A stretch of DNA of 64,000 nt from Berberis thunbergii. Its lineage: Eukaryota; Streptophyta; Magnoliopsida; Ranunculales; Berberidaceae. Below the pieces are notes generated by a model. That model searched no databases, was not told the origin of the DNA, and worked only from the letters and a program-made list of their open reading frames with translations. Below, piece after piece: positions 45,874 through 58,308 of the stretch; the stretch's first letter is position 1; every line of letters starts with the position of its first letter. A program made the translations under genes and the position numbers. The DNA lies in the NCBI GenBank assembly GCA_003290165.1, contig QNQO01006987.1, forward strand, positions 434,001 to 498,000, in the 5' to 3' direction.

Positions 45874-46559
45874 GAAGGAGAGCAGTTGATGATACACCGA
45901 ACATCTTCTCTTCTATACCATACACGTGTCATGATGATCTCAAGGAATAATAGGCCCAAGCATCAGCCCAACATTGATTCGGCCCAAGCGATTTTAAGCT
46001 CGCACAACGCAGTCCACCAGACGATCCCAAATTACTACAGCTTTATAAGCTCACACGTCTCACAGCCACCTCAATACCGTAAGACCTATTAAGGCAAGTA
46101 TCTCGAGAATCAACTTCGGACAGACAAGCCATCAACACCTTATTTCCAACTAGGAATCAAATACCAGAGTATACGTCGTACATGGAAACCTCCATCCATG
46201 GACAACACTCTGATTAGGAACTATCTACCACATATCTAGGAGCACAAGTCTAACAGAGAAACTTTCCTCCACGAGACAACTCCTAATTAGAAAAGGATCT
46301 CCACGAAGATCTCATTCCCTAAACTACGCTGCCGATGGCTTGGTCGAACCAGGACTCGAACACTATAAATAAGACATGAGGTTGGTAAACTACGGTACGT
46401 TATTAATTCCATGTTTACAACATTAAGCCTTCCTCAGATTCTTGTCTGACTTTAGCATCAGAATGTCATCAGCCACCACAATGGTGGTATGTGGCTCACG
46501 TTCATTCTTGTGTAGGTTAGCATGTCAAGGTCAGCAGGTAGCAAAAATTGAGTGCATTA
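45874..46559 (+). repeat. Polypurine tract and 3' LTR of the plus-strand Tat element
   Basis: The tract cgaaggagagcag (45873-45885) directly precedes TGATGATACACC at 45887. The LTR runs ~673 bp to tgcatta near 46559. It is the inverted counterpart of 47625-48292. A purine tract before the LTR, and no primer site after it, identifies a 3' LTR. Confidence 0.8.
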
Positions 46560-46560
46560 G

Positions 46561-47600
46561 TCATCTTCTTGTTTTTTTCCCTTTTTTGTCTCTAGAACTG
46601 GTAGGTTTCTTTTCTTTTTCAGTTTCCTTCTTGGTCGCTATCATTTCATCAAAAGTGATGTATCTCTGGGCGCTTTTCTGGAGGTATGCCATATCAATGG
46701 GGGGTTCTAGGGTGAGGAAGTCATAAAACTTTCCCTCCTTAGCCCCGTAGTAAAAATCGTAATGGAGGTATCGTCGCTGCAACCGTCAATGAGCGTCAGT
46801 TCATCATTGAAGTGTGTGATGTACTCCCTTAATGTTTCACTTGGCTTCTGCCTCAGGGAGAGTATATAGTGTGGGCCCTTCTTGATCCGCTGTCAACAAA
46901 GCGTATAAGGAATGTTTTGGCTAGTGTCTTGAACGAGTCGATTGACTTTGGTGGGAGGCTATGGAACCAAGTCATTTTGACTTCTTCAGGCTAGTAAGGA
47001 ACGTCCTGCACAACACTGATCGAACATGTCACTGGTCCCATCATAGAACTCAAGCTTCAAGGGGCTGAACTTCTTTGGCAGAGCTTCATTCATGACGTGA
47101 TCTATGAATGGGGAACAGAAAGGCTATACAACACGTCTGGGTCGTAAGCCCCTCAACAAAGGGGGTTCTGCGTGGCAAGTCCGTCAACCCTAAAAGTTGG
47201 ATCTTCATTGGTCGCGCTGCCACCTCTTGTCTAGTGAGAACTAGAGGGGGCTTGACTCTCACGTGCCTGCTCTTTGTTGTCGTCGGGAGATTGAGGTATG
47301 TGATGCTCCTGATCTCCATCAGCAGATGGAGGGTTCTAATGAGTAAGGATCTCCACCGCTATCGCAATCTGTTGTATCTGGGATGAAAGTAGATCCATCT
47401 TGGGGTTCGTTGCTACCGCCGCTGGCACGGGGGTGTGAGCATGATCCCCCTATGTCATCGGTACCGCTGGAAGTGATGGCACAATGCTAGTCTGAGCGTT
47501 TGATGTGTCTCCCTGGTCTCCATTGTTATGGGATATGGTGATCACCATCCCTCCTAAACTATGAAGAGAGATGAATGTCAATGCATTGCTAGGAACTCTG
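46561..47600 (-). pseudogene. Gag of Tat element, frameshifted and truncated
   Basis: Minus-strand pieces: PFIDHVMNEALPKKFSPLKL, then TWFHSLPPKSIDSFKTLAKT (capsid-like gag core), RQKPSETLREYITHFNDELT and DFLTLEPPIDMAYLQKSAQR YITFDE near the end. The basic tail (KKETEKEKKPTSSRDKK) ends at the junction before any zinc knuckle. Stops and frame changes lie between the blocks. The order matches Tat gag. Confidence 0.82.
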
Positions 47601-47624
47601 TCGTCCCCATGGACTGCAACAAAG
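47601..47624 (-). promoter_or_regulatory. Primer-binding region of third Tat element
   Basis: After the LTR end TGCATCA the minus strand reads CTTTGTTGCAGTCCATGGGG, a mutated form of the TTTGGCGCCGTCTGTGGGG sequence seen next to Tat LTRs and comparable to 5502-5524. Confidence 0.6.
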
Positions 47625-48292
47625 TGATGCAGTCAATTTTTCTTCCTTCTTGACCTTGATTTACTGACCTGCACAAAGAACGCACGTGAGCCACTAACCA
47701 CCGTTGTTGTGGCCGATGGCACTCTGATGCTTAAGTCAGACATGGCTCTGAGGAAGGCTTAAAGTTGTAAACAAGGAATTTGTAGTGTACCTTTATTCAC
47801 CAACCTCCTTTCTTATTTATAGTGTTGGAGTCCTGATTTGGCCGGGCCATCGATGGCGTAGTTTAGGAAAAGAGATCTTCCTGGAAATACTTCTCTAATT
47901 AAGAGTCGTCTTGTGGAGGGAAGTTTTTCTGTTAGACTTGAGCTCCTAGATATGTGGGAGATAGTTCCCTATTGGAGTGTTGTCCATATGCAAAAGTTTT
48001 CACGTACGACATATACTCTAGTATTTATTTCCTAGTTGGAGACAAAGTATTGCTGGCTTGCCCTTCCGAAGCTGATCTTCGAGATACTTGCCTAAATATG
48101 TCTTACAGGTATTGGGGATGGCTGTGAGATTCATGGGCTTAGCAAGCTTTAGTAGTTCGGGTCCGGCTGGCGGACTGCACTTCACAGACTTGATGTCGCT
48201 TGGGCCGGATCAGTGCTAGACTGATGCTTGGGCCTTGAGATCATCATGACACGTGTACGATGTAGGTAAAAGGATGTTTTGGTGTATCATCA
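47625..48292 (-). repeat. 5' LTR of third Tat element (668 bp)
   Basis: The minus strand starts TGATGATACACC and ends TGCATCA. Shares ACACGTG, GGGCC, CTTAAGCATCAGAGTGCC and other blocks with 45887-46559 (inverted) and 5525-6092. Confidence 0.85.
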
Positions 48293-48540
48293 CCTATATA
48301 TTTTCATTTATCCTATTGATAAAATAAGATTATATATCATAATTATAAGTTATCACTATATATATGTTTGCATTTATCATAAAAATAAATAAGATTATGT
48401 ATTATAATTAATAAACTATAGTTAGATGTTTATGCTAATTATACCAAAAAATACGATCACTTAATTATGAGCTCCCACATGTCCAATAGAGTTTGTCTAT
48501 CTATTTTTTGAGATTTAATTAAATCATTTCTTGAAAACAA
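48293..48540. other. AT-rich spacer
   Basis: Contains imperfect repeats of ttatcataa / aataagattat. No gene. Confidence 0.5.
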
Positions 48541-49687
48541 TAAATTAATTGAAACAAACTCTAGAAACCCATGGTTTCATCTTCGCCTTGACACGAGATG
48601 AGAAACTCATGGCGGAGGTGACCGTGGTGGGAGCTTTGGTCAACTCCATCTCTTTCTCAACGAACATGCTTTACCAAAGGATGTGGGTATCGTTGATTGT
48701 TGACACTAGAGGAGATTCAAAGGATTTTGGTTGTAGAGAGATCATATAAGAGACGGTGGCTGGTGCGTCTGCGTCTATGTATGTGGCAAGATGATGAAGA
48801 GAGGCTTATTCGTCAGTTGGTTGGCATAAGAGAAGAGTGGCAGAACAAAGAGGTCGAGATGGTGGTTGGTGTTCTTTCTTACGAACGAAAAATAGATGAT
48901 GATGAGGTTGTTTTGAGATGTCTGTTGGTTGTTGTCGTAATGGAGATACAGTTAGAGGCGATGTGTGTATGTTTGTTGTGAGGAAGAGAGCAGGCAAGAT
49001 GACAGGTGGCTACGAGATCTGTGAAACGAGATGGAGGTCGACAGTTGTGGTCGAGATAGGGGTAAGAAGGTGGCTGCAAGGGAGAGATGAGATGGAGAAG
49101 AGAGGAAGCGAAAGACAATATCGTTGGTGGCAAGTGGTGGTGGATATGTGTGAAGAAGAATGGAGAACTTAGGAAAAGCAATGAGGCGAGATGTGTTTGT
49201 GGTTGTGGTTGTGGCTGCAAAGGAAAAAGGAAAAAGAGGATCAGAGGAAGAGAAAAGGGAGATATCTTTGTTGGTTGTGATGGAAGATAGTAGAGGAAGT
49301 AAAAAAAAAAAAAAAAAGGTGTTGGCTATTGTTGTCGTAAAGAAAGCATGGGTTGCTAGTCGTGATGGCTCGAAGAAGAATAGGGTGGGGTGTTTGGTTG
49401 GCGAGAAGGAGGAATAAATAGATTTTGGGGATTTAGGTTGGGCTTGGGCTTAGGTTAAGAAGGAATGGGTTGTTGGGCTTTAATTGGATTTCGTCTCACC
49501 TTCCACGCCACTTTGTGATTGTCCAATATTTGTTCTTCCAAATTCGCCACGCTAGGGCAATTTTATTATTTAAGCTCTAAATCCTATAAAACATGACAAT
49601 GAAATAATTAGAATAAAATACAATACTTGAAACACTAATAAATTTAAGTTATAAGGTAATTTATGTATAAATTACGTGAATATCAAA
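48541..49687 (-). repeat. 3' LTR fragment of the Athila-like element
   Basis: Begins gaaacaaactctagaaaccc and ends ttacgtgaatatca, followed by the inverted polypurine block aatacccccaaacctac. It corresponds to positions ~8000-8883 of the LTR at 7392-8883. The outer (U5-side) ~600 bp are missing. Open frames inside (48549-49417) are repeats of the LTR, not genes. An A-run lies at 49301-49317. Confidence 0.82.
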
Positions 49688-51902
49688 TACCCCCAAACCT
49701 ACATTTTGCTAGTCCTCGATGAACAAAAAAAAAGATCTTAACTCACTTTCACATTAATCATTTATTACACTTACCTTAAACGTGCAACAAGGCTTTGAAT
49801 TCCTAGATTACCTCTAGTAGACGAGTTATAGTCTCATGAGTGTTTCCATAAATGTTACCCATAAACATTACTGATTCAATAAAATAACATAGTCACTCTC
49901 CTTTATTTTCCTCAGAAAACCTTCTAACTGCCAAAATTTTCAATAAAAACAACAAACTAACAGTGTCACCGTAGTACATCATCATTTTTTGACAACAATT
50001 TAATACTATCCAAATCTTAAATGAATTCCATCATCATTCTCAACTTGAAGTGTGTGCATAACCTTATAATGCTTTATTTCACAATGAAGACGCAACTAGA
50101 TAGCCTTAGAAAATACGCTTCAAATACAAATCTTTCATGTCACTCAAACAAAGCACTCAGAGATTGGGTATTTGTCAATCAGTTTATATGTAAAGAAAAA
50201 AGTAAATTATGGAAACACAAATACTTATCATGCAAAATAGATTTTTCAAATAATTAAATGAATATGATCTCATGGACAGGAATATCAATTACTTTTGAGA
50301 ATGTTGGATCAAACACCATAATTCTCGTATATCAAATCTCCACATATACAGATTGAACCTTCAATTAGATTTTTATTAGGTTGTAATGAAGCTTGGATTG
50401 TAGCTAAAAATAATTAAAACATATATACAAAAATTTTATGATAATACATACACTCTTTCATAAGCATATAAGGCTCTGAAGCTTTCACCAATATTGTTAT
50501 AACATTTTTTTTCTTCTCAATTCATCTTCATATTTTCGTTTGAAGCATCAATAATCTTTTTCTATTTTTATTTTTTATTTTTATTAATGACATGCATTTC
50601 CCCTTCTACACAATAAAGCATTTCAACCTTGAGGATTCATGGAATATCATGTTTCAATTCTTTCCATTTGCCTGTTCCAAAAATGTATCTAATCATACAC
50701 ATTCTCAGAGAAATTTGGTAAGGCCAAAAATAATATGGGGTATTACTCTATAATTGGAGTAGGTAATGGTAAATGGGTTGGCAAATAAAAGGTTATTCAA
50801 AGGCTCAAAGTACTGCAAACAAGTATTTATTAATGGGTAGGTTAAAAGGCTAGAGGACGGTTCAAAGAAAAAAAACCTATATCACTTCTTAAGTTCTAGA
50901 CGGTATTATGACATCTCAACTAAATAAACCAAGAAATTTTAGTATAATGATTCAATTTTAATATCATTATCAAAGCAATCAATAAGATAAGAAGAATAAC
51001 ATAATCATTAAGATAATACAAACTTAAGAAAAATCAGAGTTTATTAAATAACTCTAAAAAATAGAATGACTCAAAACTTACAAGGGTTGAGTTTTCACTA
51101 TTATTTTAAGGCTTTTAGTCATATATCTCAATCATCAACTTCAACTTATGCTAACTTGGCTAATAGTGCAAGAACAATCGAGTTGAAAAATCTAATGAAA
51201 TATATTTAACATAAAGATTATATAATACCTTATGTCTTCCTATTGATATATTAATATTATAGGTGATAGCATGAATTTCCTCAAATTTAAAAGAATTAAG
51301 CACTTGAAAGCATTTTTTCTTCATTGAAAATTAACATTCTACAAGCCCATGAATAAAATTCAATTTTTTTTAAAATTCACCAAAACTTCGGATTTTGAAT
51401 GCATTTTCATATCAAATACAAAAGAATTTTCACAATTCCAATATTTATAATCATGTAAGTATTTAATGGAGATTAAGTAGAATATAGTAATTAATCAGTT
51501 TAATTGTGAAATAAATTTAACCTCAAATTTTGGAAAATTGCACAAAAACTCATAAACTCCACCCCTAAACATAAACCAAACATTGCCCTCAGTGTATAAA
51601 AAGAATAATCAAGACAAATGAAATTAAAATAAATAACAAGGGTTAGAGTGATATTACCATGGTGAATTTTTTACCAATTTCGAATAAATCATCCACCAAT
51701 GAAACCTCAAAACATAATAATCATGAGAAACTGATAAAACACATACATGACATGAAAAAAATGCATGCACACACTAGTTGTAAGTCAAAGTCATTACGGA
51801 CCTAACGAGTATGAACAAGATGCAACTAAAAAACTCGAGAATCAATCCAGACTAACCATAATAACAAAGCTGAAGCTAGGCTGCCTCCCAGGATAGCTTG
51901 GT
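49688..51902 (-). other. 3' non-coding region of the Athila-like element
   Basis: Homologous to the internal parts at 8884-10400 and 38995-40500. Near 51878-51900 the inverted phrase aggctgcctcccaggatagc matches the block that follows integrase in many Athila/Tat-type elements. Confidence 0.75.
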
Positions 51903-53068
51903 TTAACATTGTCCCCCCGAAGAAACATATAGATTACCTATAAAACCAAGGATTGTAGAGAAATAATTCCTCAATCCCATACACATGACCTCTAATAACA
52001 TCACATCAACCTCAAATTTTGATGTTTGCAACTCCGATAATGGTTTAAAACGTTGACCATTGGCTTTGAAAGTACAACCATCCTTACGATCAACAATCTC
52101 AACAGCTCCATGTGGAAACACTTTTTAAAAATATAGGGTTCAAACAATCAAGATCGTAATTTGCCAAGAAAGATACGCAACCGAGAATTAAATAACAAAA
52201 CCTTTTGAAAAGGCTCAAAGGACTTGAGAAGAATAGATTTATCATGAAACACCTTCGTTCGTTCTTTGTCAATTTTAACACATTGGTATGCATCTTCATA
52301 ATTTACTTTAACTCATTAAGTTGAAGATTACGATGTGATCCAGCCAATAAGTATGACGTTCAAATTCCTTAGGTAAATGAAAAACCTTACAAAACAAGTT
52401 TATAAGGAGACATTCCAAGCGATGTTTTAAATGTTGTTCTATAAGCCCACAAAGAGTCATTCAGACGTAGTGACCAATCCTTACGGTCGGATCGAACTGT
52501 TTTCTCTAAATGTGTTTAATCTCCCAGTTGGAAATTTCAATTTTCCCACTTGTTTGTGGATGATATGGAGTACTTATTTTGCGAGTGATGGAGTAGTTTT
52601 TAACTAGTAGTTCAAATGATCTAATGAGAACCACCATCACTTATAAAAGCACGTGGAGTACCAAAATGATAAAAAAAATATTATCTTTCAAAATTTTGAC
52701 CACAACCTTGTTGTCATTCGTTTTACAAGGTACCACTTCTACCCATTTGGAAACGTAATCAACAACAATAAGGATGTAAAGATAACCAAACGGTGGAGGG
52801 AAAGGTCCCATGAAGTCAATACACAAAACTTCAAACTTTTCCACAATGAGAATATTAGTAAGAGGCATCACATTCCTACAAGAAATAAAATCCATTCGCT
52901 GGCATCTATCACATGTAGTACAAAATGCATGGGTTTTACGAAAAATAGTTGGCCAATAAAAGCCACCCTGCAAAAACTTTGTAGCTGTCTTTTTAGAATT
53001 AAAGTGACATCCATACGCCTGATCATTACAAAAGGAAATGATACTATGAAATTCACTCTCTGGAACAT
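51903..53068 (-). pseudogene. Integrase of the Athila-like element, broken
   Basis: From right to left: zinc-finger part (FVLHVIDASEWILF, in the next frame FCTTCDRCQR), core with LCIDFMGPFPPPFGYLYILI and VDYVSKWVEVVPCKTND, then TPYHPQTSGKIEISN and LPKEFERHTYW, and the C-terminus FPHGAVEIVDRKDGCTFKAN. The last motif is the usual end of pol in this lineage. Several stops and frame changes. Confidence 0.86.
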
Positions 53069-53360
53069 ATATCTTGTTAACCTGATCGAGACAACTTAAT
53101 TAAATAATGATTATCCCAGAAGAAATGTTTGACCTCAGAAAGAAACTTAATATTAGTTGGCTCGTAACAAGGTAATTCATATTATATGCATACCAAGGTA
53201 AATGGGAGATATCAAATAATTGTTCATTAGGAAAGGACTCACTCAATGGCACATTTGCACTAGGTGATTCTACAATAAGTCTAAACAAATGGACAGCTAC
53301 AACATTTTCCGAACCCTTCTTGTCCTAAATCTTAATATCAAGCTCCTGTAGCAATAGGAC

Positions 53361-54607
53361 TCAACGAATTAAGTGTGACTTAGCATCCTTCTTTATAAAA
53401 AGGTGCTTCAATTTCGCATGATCAGTAAAAATAACAACTATGGATCCTATAAGGTATGACCTAAATTTATCTAAAGCAAAGACAATAGTGAGTAACTCCT
53501 TCTCTGTGCTGAAGTAATTAAGTTGTGCATCGTGTAGAGTTCGACTAGCATAATAAATAACTTGGGGCTTTTTGTCCACTTGCTGTCCTAAGACAACTCC
53601 AACCGCAAAATCAAAAGCATCACACATAAGCTCAAAATGAAATTTTCAATTAAGAAGTTGGATGATTGGAGCAGAAGTCAAAAATATTTTAATCTTCTCA
53701 AAAGCTTTCAAATAGTCTTCATCAAAAAAAAAAAATAGATTCCTTAGCAAGTAAATTGCATAGAGAATGAGTAATTTTACTAAATTCCTTAATGAACCTA
53801 TGATAAAACCCAGCATGGCCTAGAAAATATTTAATTTCTTTCACCATCTTTGGTGATGGAAGACTCAAATTAAATCAATTTTGGTTTTGTCAACTCCAAT
53901 GTCCTTGTGAGAAATTATATACCCAAGAACTATACCTTGTCTAACTATTAAATGACATTTCTGCCAATTCAAGACAAAAATCTTCTCTTCACACCTATTT
54001 AACACTAAGGTTAAATGATTCAAACACTCATAAAATGAATCCCCAAATACTGAAAATTAATATATAAAAACCTCAAGAAACCTTTCTACCATATCCAAGA
54101 AAATACTAGGCACGCACCTCTCAAAAGTAGCGGTGCATTATACAATCCAAAATGCATTATCCAAAATGCAAAATTTTGAAAGGGGCAAGTGAATGTGGTT
54201 TTCTCTTGATCCTCAGATGCAATGGGAATTTGGTTATAATAAGAATACCTGTCAAGAAAATAATAATAATCATGTCCGACAAACCTCTCAAGCATAAGAT
54301 CGATAAAGGGAAGAGCAAAATGATCCTTCCTCATGACTGAGTTAAACTTATGGTATTCAAAGCAAACTCGCCATCCAGTGATTCCGCGGGGAGGCATTAA
54401 CTCATTCTTATCATTTGTGATTACTGTCACCCCCAACTTCTTTGGAAAAACCTGAGCTAGACTGGCCCAAGATTTATCTGAATTTGGGTAAATAATACCC
54501 ACATCCAACAATTTGAGAATTTCGACTCGAACAACTTCCTTAAGATTAAGTCTACGTTGCGTTTCACGTGAAGCTTTTGCATTATCTTCAATATGAATGT
54601 GATGCAT
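53361..54607 (-). pseudogene. Reverse transcriptase and RNase H of the Athila-like element
   Basis: RT (54086-54607, 173 codons open): NLKEVVRVEILKLLDVGIIY, ITGWRVCFEYHKFNSVMRKD, PFIDLMLERFVGHDYYYFLD, EDQEKTTFTCPFQNFAF. The catalytic box region follows in broken frames. RNase H (53361-53627): MCDAFDFAVGVVLGQQVDKK, VIYYASRTLHDAQLNYFSTE and KELLTIVFALDKFRSYLIGS. The frame is broken between the two. Confidence 0.9.
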
Positions 54608-54776
54608 GCAAGCGATTGGACTTATTCCTTTAATATCCGCAATAGTTCACCCAAGTGATGCCTTAAACTTCATTTTTGTTCTAAAAAAACTCAGACGAAA
54701 TAATAACAGTGAACGTATCACCAGAACCTAAAATGTATACTTGGGGGTGTTAGATAATGATTTAAGGTCAAACACC

Positions 54777-55124
54777 TAAGGCTGAAAACCGAACCGACCT
54801 AGGTCGGTTTTAAAATTTTCAAACCGAACCGATTCTAATTTATGCAAACCGTAACCGAACCGAACCGACTAAAATCGAAATAAAACTGAACCGATCGACT
54901 ATTTTAAACATATTATATTATTTATATATAAAATATATATTACTTATTATATATATTTTGTCTGTTCGGTTTGGTCAGTTAAAATCACATAGAATCCGAA
55001 CCGACCACTTCGATTTTGAATTTTTTAAAACCGAAACCGATCCGTATTTAAACCGAACCAATCGGTTTGGTTTTGATCGGTTCGGTCGGTTTAGTCGGTT
55101 TGATCGGTTTTTTGTTTAGCCCTA
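54777..55124. mobile_element. hAT-like foldback MITE with AACCGAACCG repeats
   Basis: Ends are TAAGGCTGAAAACCGAACCG and (inverted) TAGGGCTAAACAAAAAACCG. The body is built from inverted copies of aaccgaaccga / tcggttcggtt around an AT-rich centre. Such TAGGG-ended elements are usually hAT derivatives. The flanks show no clear 8-bp duplication. It lies between the protease-linker remnant and RT. Confidence 0.65.
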
Positions 55125-55316
55125 CTTCTCAACAAAAAAGACTCGTTTGACTCACTTAGTGGAAGGGGTCCCAATTTAAGTTTATGGACTAGGGAGGTTG
55201 TTGATTGACATTAAAAACATCGAGTTCAACGGTCATGTTACCAAATGAAAGTTCTTGATTTGATTCCTACAATTAACAATGGCATTGGATGTGGCAAAAA
55301 TGGTGACCCTAAATAA
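55125..55316 (-). pseudogene. Pol segment after the protease, Athila-like element
   Basis: A minus-strand frame reads FATSNAIVNCRNQIKNFHFG and MTVELDVFNVNQQP, the linker between protease and RT in this lineage. The catalytic protease itself is not found. The distance to gag is too short, so a deletion is inferred. Confidence 0.6.
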
Positions 55317-56640
55317 CTAGAATGTGACTTGTAGACGGGGATGCAACAACACTCGATTCGGGCATTCGTACCTAATTGTCAACTTGTTTACCATTCCTAA
55401 GGGTAGTAATATATTTGACATCTTCATTGCAGGTCTCAGATGTGCTACCAATTGCGATTTGACCCTTTGGGTTTTGAATAGGTTGACAGGAAATCTTCCT
55501 AGCTCTTTATTAGGGAATACCTTAGCAATCTGACTCACAACCATATCAAGTTTATTGATGACTTAAGATTGGTGTTGAGTCATGGCTTTTAATTGTAATA
55601 TAGCTTGAAAATTTGGCTCAAGCATACTATTTATGCGCTGCATAAAATAATTAACAATTTTCTCTAAACTGGATGTGTTCGGTTGAGGAACTTGGTTAAA
55701 TTGATGCCTAATAGGGCAGAGGCTTGAGGAGCCTTGGAAACAACAAGTTTCCCTTGGTATGGGCCATGGGCCCATGAGAATTTTGGATGCTTGGCTAAAC
55801 TTGGGTTGTAATAGTTGGACGGTGGATTATTATCTGCTCGCCAAATAGCAATAAAAGCATTGACTTGCTCAGCAAAATATGCAGAATAATCATTTTGAAA
55901 ATCACAATTAGTTGTGGAGTGACCAGGACTCAAACTTGAAGCACAAACCTCAGATGAAACATTTGTGGGAGGAGGGGGTTGAGTTTTATCCAAAATTGCA
56001 TCAATTTTTTTAGCCATAGTCATAACAACTGCTTCTAGCTTCAAGAAAGAAGAGGAACGAGAGAATGTATACCTAACTTCATACATACCACCCTTACGCC
56101 TATCAGAATCATTTCTCAAATAATCTCATTGTTGAGAACTTTCAGTAAGAGTTTCAAAGAAGTCCCAAATCCCATTAGCATTCATCTTTATAAGTGATCC
56201 ACCACTATTGAGGGGTAAACACATCTTGGAAGTAATGAACGAAACTCCACTACTCAAATTCGTGATGGGGATACTTAACAATGGGGAAATATTTTGGAGG
56301 GCTTTCGTTTTATGAATGGGGAAATATTTTGGCAAAACAATTCTTAACAAAGCATCCTAAGTTGTGATGGTTTCTGTCTCTAAAGAATTTAACCACGTCT
56401 ACACCTTATCTTTCAGAGAAATGAGAACAACCTAATACAAACCAATCATTTGAAAAGTTTGGGTACTTAAGGGTAGCACAGATTTCAAGAAATTCTTTGA
56501 CATGGAGATATGAATCTTCTTTCTCAAAACCATAAAAGGAAGACAGAAGATAGATGATGGATGATTTTAGTTCAAAGCTATTTGCAGTTGTCTACGGTAA
56601 GACAATGCAAGATGGTGCATTGTTGGAAAGAGGGGAGAAG
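55317..56640 (-). pseudogene. Gag of the Athila-like element, frameshifted
   Basis: Reading leftward from ~56640: KEDSYLHVKEFLEICATLKY, then VLISLKDKV with a stop followed by TWLNSLE (core motif of retrotransposon gag), LPLNSGGSLIKMNANGIWDF FETLTE, and the later low-complexity part (DAILDKTQPPPPTNVSS, LEKIVNYFMQRINSML). Stops and frame changes throughout. Confidence 0.8.
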
Positions 56641-57910
56641 TAATCCTTAAAGGCCTTATCCTCAACCATCTTCTTGGTTTTGGTAGACAATGAGGGGGTA
56701 CCTAAAAAGGTAAGGAGAACTTCAAAAAAACTCTTCAGGGTCTTTCCGGACTAGCCTATTCTTAGAATGCACCCAGGTATGCATAAACTAATGGATACTA
56801 GAGTTTCAAAGTTAACACTCCTTAAAAGGGTTCAAGTTTTTTTTTTAAATGCAAATCTAACCTTTATAGGAAAATGATCTAACTCCAAAAAAAATAACAA
56901 CAACGAAACCCTAAATGATACACAAACAAGATGAATGATAAACAACCCTAGACAAACACCTAACAGAAACTCATTTTTACCTAGATTTTTACTACTAATA
57001 AAGAGTTGAAATCTAATTTACTTAACCGAAAGAGAGTAATGGTAATTTCATATCAATCCCCCACTACAAAATTGCTCCTACCTGTTTTTTCACTTTTTAG
57101 TTCATAGTATAATGCCAGTTTGAGAATTAATCAAAATAGGATATGTCCATTCACTTAATTACTTTAAGCTTTCAAACTCCCAAATAGCGATCCTATAAGC
57201 GTGAAACCTATCCTAAACAATTATCGAATAACCAGCGCCCAAATGTGTTTTACAGCGTTCAAAGATCACTTTTTGGCCTTTACTTTAGACTCGCTTTGGC
57301 GATCCTCTTAGGTTTCATTTCGTTCTGTCAGAGGCCATGTTCTCTTGCTACAAATTTTAAATAGTGAAGGATTAGGTTTGTAACCCTAAAATAGACGATG
57401 GTTTATCCATCCATGGGTAAGGGCAAGAAATTTGCAAATCAATCCTGACACTATTTAAATTTGCAAGTAAAACCAAAACGCCAAGTAATGTCGACAGAAA
57501 CCGCATGCCGACGCGGTGGAGAGAAGTTACCTCCGACATGAACCTCTTTTGGGTTACTTCCGACACCGGCTAGAAGTTGAGTTGCCATTAATCAAAATCA
57601 TTGTCAACCTGACATCTCGCCGACTTCAAAGAGTGTCCACGTGAATCGTAACCTGAAATAAAAAAAATTACAAGACAATAAATATTTTTTTCCTTTTACT
57701 TGTTTTTCGCGATCTTTGATTTTCACTTCGTGCCCAAGAGAACTCCTATGAATAAGTATGATTGTCTACAAAACAAATGCAATAAATTAACACTCAAACT
57801 AATAACCAAAAAAAAATTCAAGCAATTCCTAACACTGTTCCAAAACAAGAAAGTTAAACCTAAACTACAAACTAGTGAAAATAAACCCTAGACTTCGATT
57901 GACCTGATCC
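56641..57910 (-). other. Leader of the Athila-like element
   Basis: About 1.3 kb between primer site and gag with no convincing ORF. Long leaders are usual in Athila-type elements. Confidence 0.55.
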
Positions 57911-57932
57911 AATCCCCGGCAACGGTGTCAAA
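57911..57932 (-). promoter_or_regulatory. Primer-binding site of the Athila-like element
   Basis: The minus strand reads TTTGACACCGTTGCCGGGGATT, a close match to the TGGCGCCGTTGCCGGGGATT site common to Athila-type elements. What lies next to it is an inverted LTR piece, not the normal LTR end. Confidence 0.82.
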
Positions 57933-57955
57933 AACTTACCTTATATAACCTTTAA

Positions 57956-58308
57956 TGATATTCACATAATTTATACATAAATTACCCTATAACTTATATT
58001 TGTTAGTGTTTCAAGTATTGTATTTTATTCTAATTATTTTATTTTCATGTTTTGTAGGATTTAGAGCTTAAATTATGAAACTGCATTAGTGCAACGAATT
58101 TGGAAAAACAAATACTGGATATACCTAAAGTGGCGCGGAAGGTGAGAGGAAATCCAATTAAAACCCAACAATCCATTCCATCGTCTTCACCTAAGCCCAA
58201 CCCCAAGCCAACCTAAATCCCCAAAAACCTATTTCTTCCACCTTCTTGCCAACCAAACAACCTTCTCTCTTCTTTCTCGAGCCATCACGACTAACAACCT
58301 CTGCTCTC
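57956..58308 (+). repeat. Inverted U3 segment of the LTR
   Basis: Begins with the LTR start TGATATTCACATAATTTATA on the plus strand. It aligns with the reverse complement of 49340-49687 over ~350 bp, including aggtgagaggaaatccaat and aacctaaatccccaaaa. Its orientation is opposite to the adjoining LTR piece at 58334-58882. Confidence 0.85.

Larger units (their letters stand above)
35981..46559 (+). mobile_element. 3' half of a second Tat gypsy element, plus strand, with two insertions
   Basis: Outside the inserted elements, the order is: ~130-bp tandem repeats (35981-36720), unassigned sequence to 37131, an antisense ORF on the minus strand (41562-45762), a polypurine tract and a 3' LTR (45887-46559). 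The LTR family is that of the element at 1-6092. No gag-pol remains, so the 5' part is lost. The insertions are a deletion-derivative gypsy element (37132-41388) and a solo LTR (43573-45230), each with a perfect 5-bp duplication, which proves they are younger. Confidence 0.78.
46560..48292 (-). mobile_element. 5' end of a third Tat element, truncated after gag
   Basis: 5' LTR (47625-48292) followed on the minus strand by a primer-binding region and most of gag, then an abrupt join near 46560 to the 3' LTR of the plus-strand element. Pol is absent. The two LTRs face each other. Confidence 0.8.

Noticed and set aside
45887..48292. A single element with 5' and 3' LTRs flanking gag
   Set aside because: The two LTRs are inverted relative to each other, and a purine tract precedes the left one, so they belong to two different elements.
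48549..49417. Cluster of open frames on both strands
   Set aside because: The interval is a known LTR segment with biased GA/CT composition; no protein family is recognisable.
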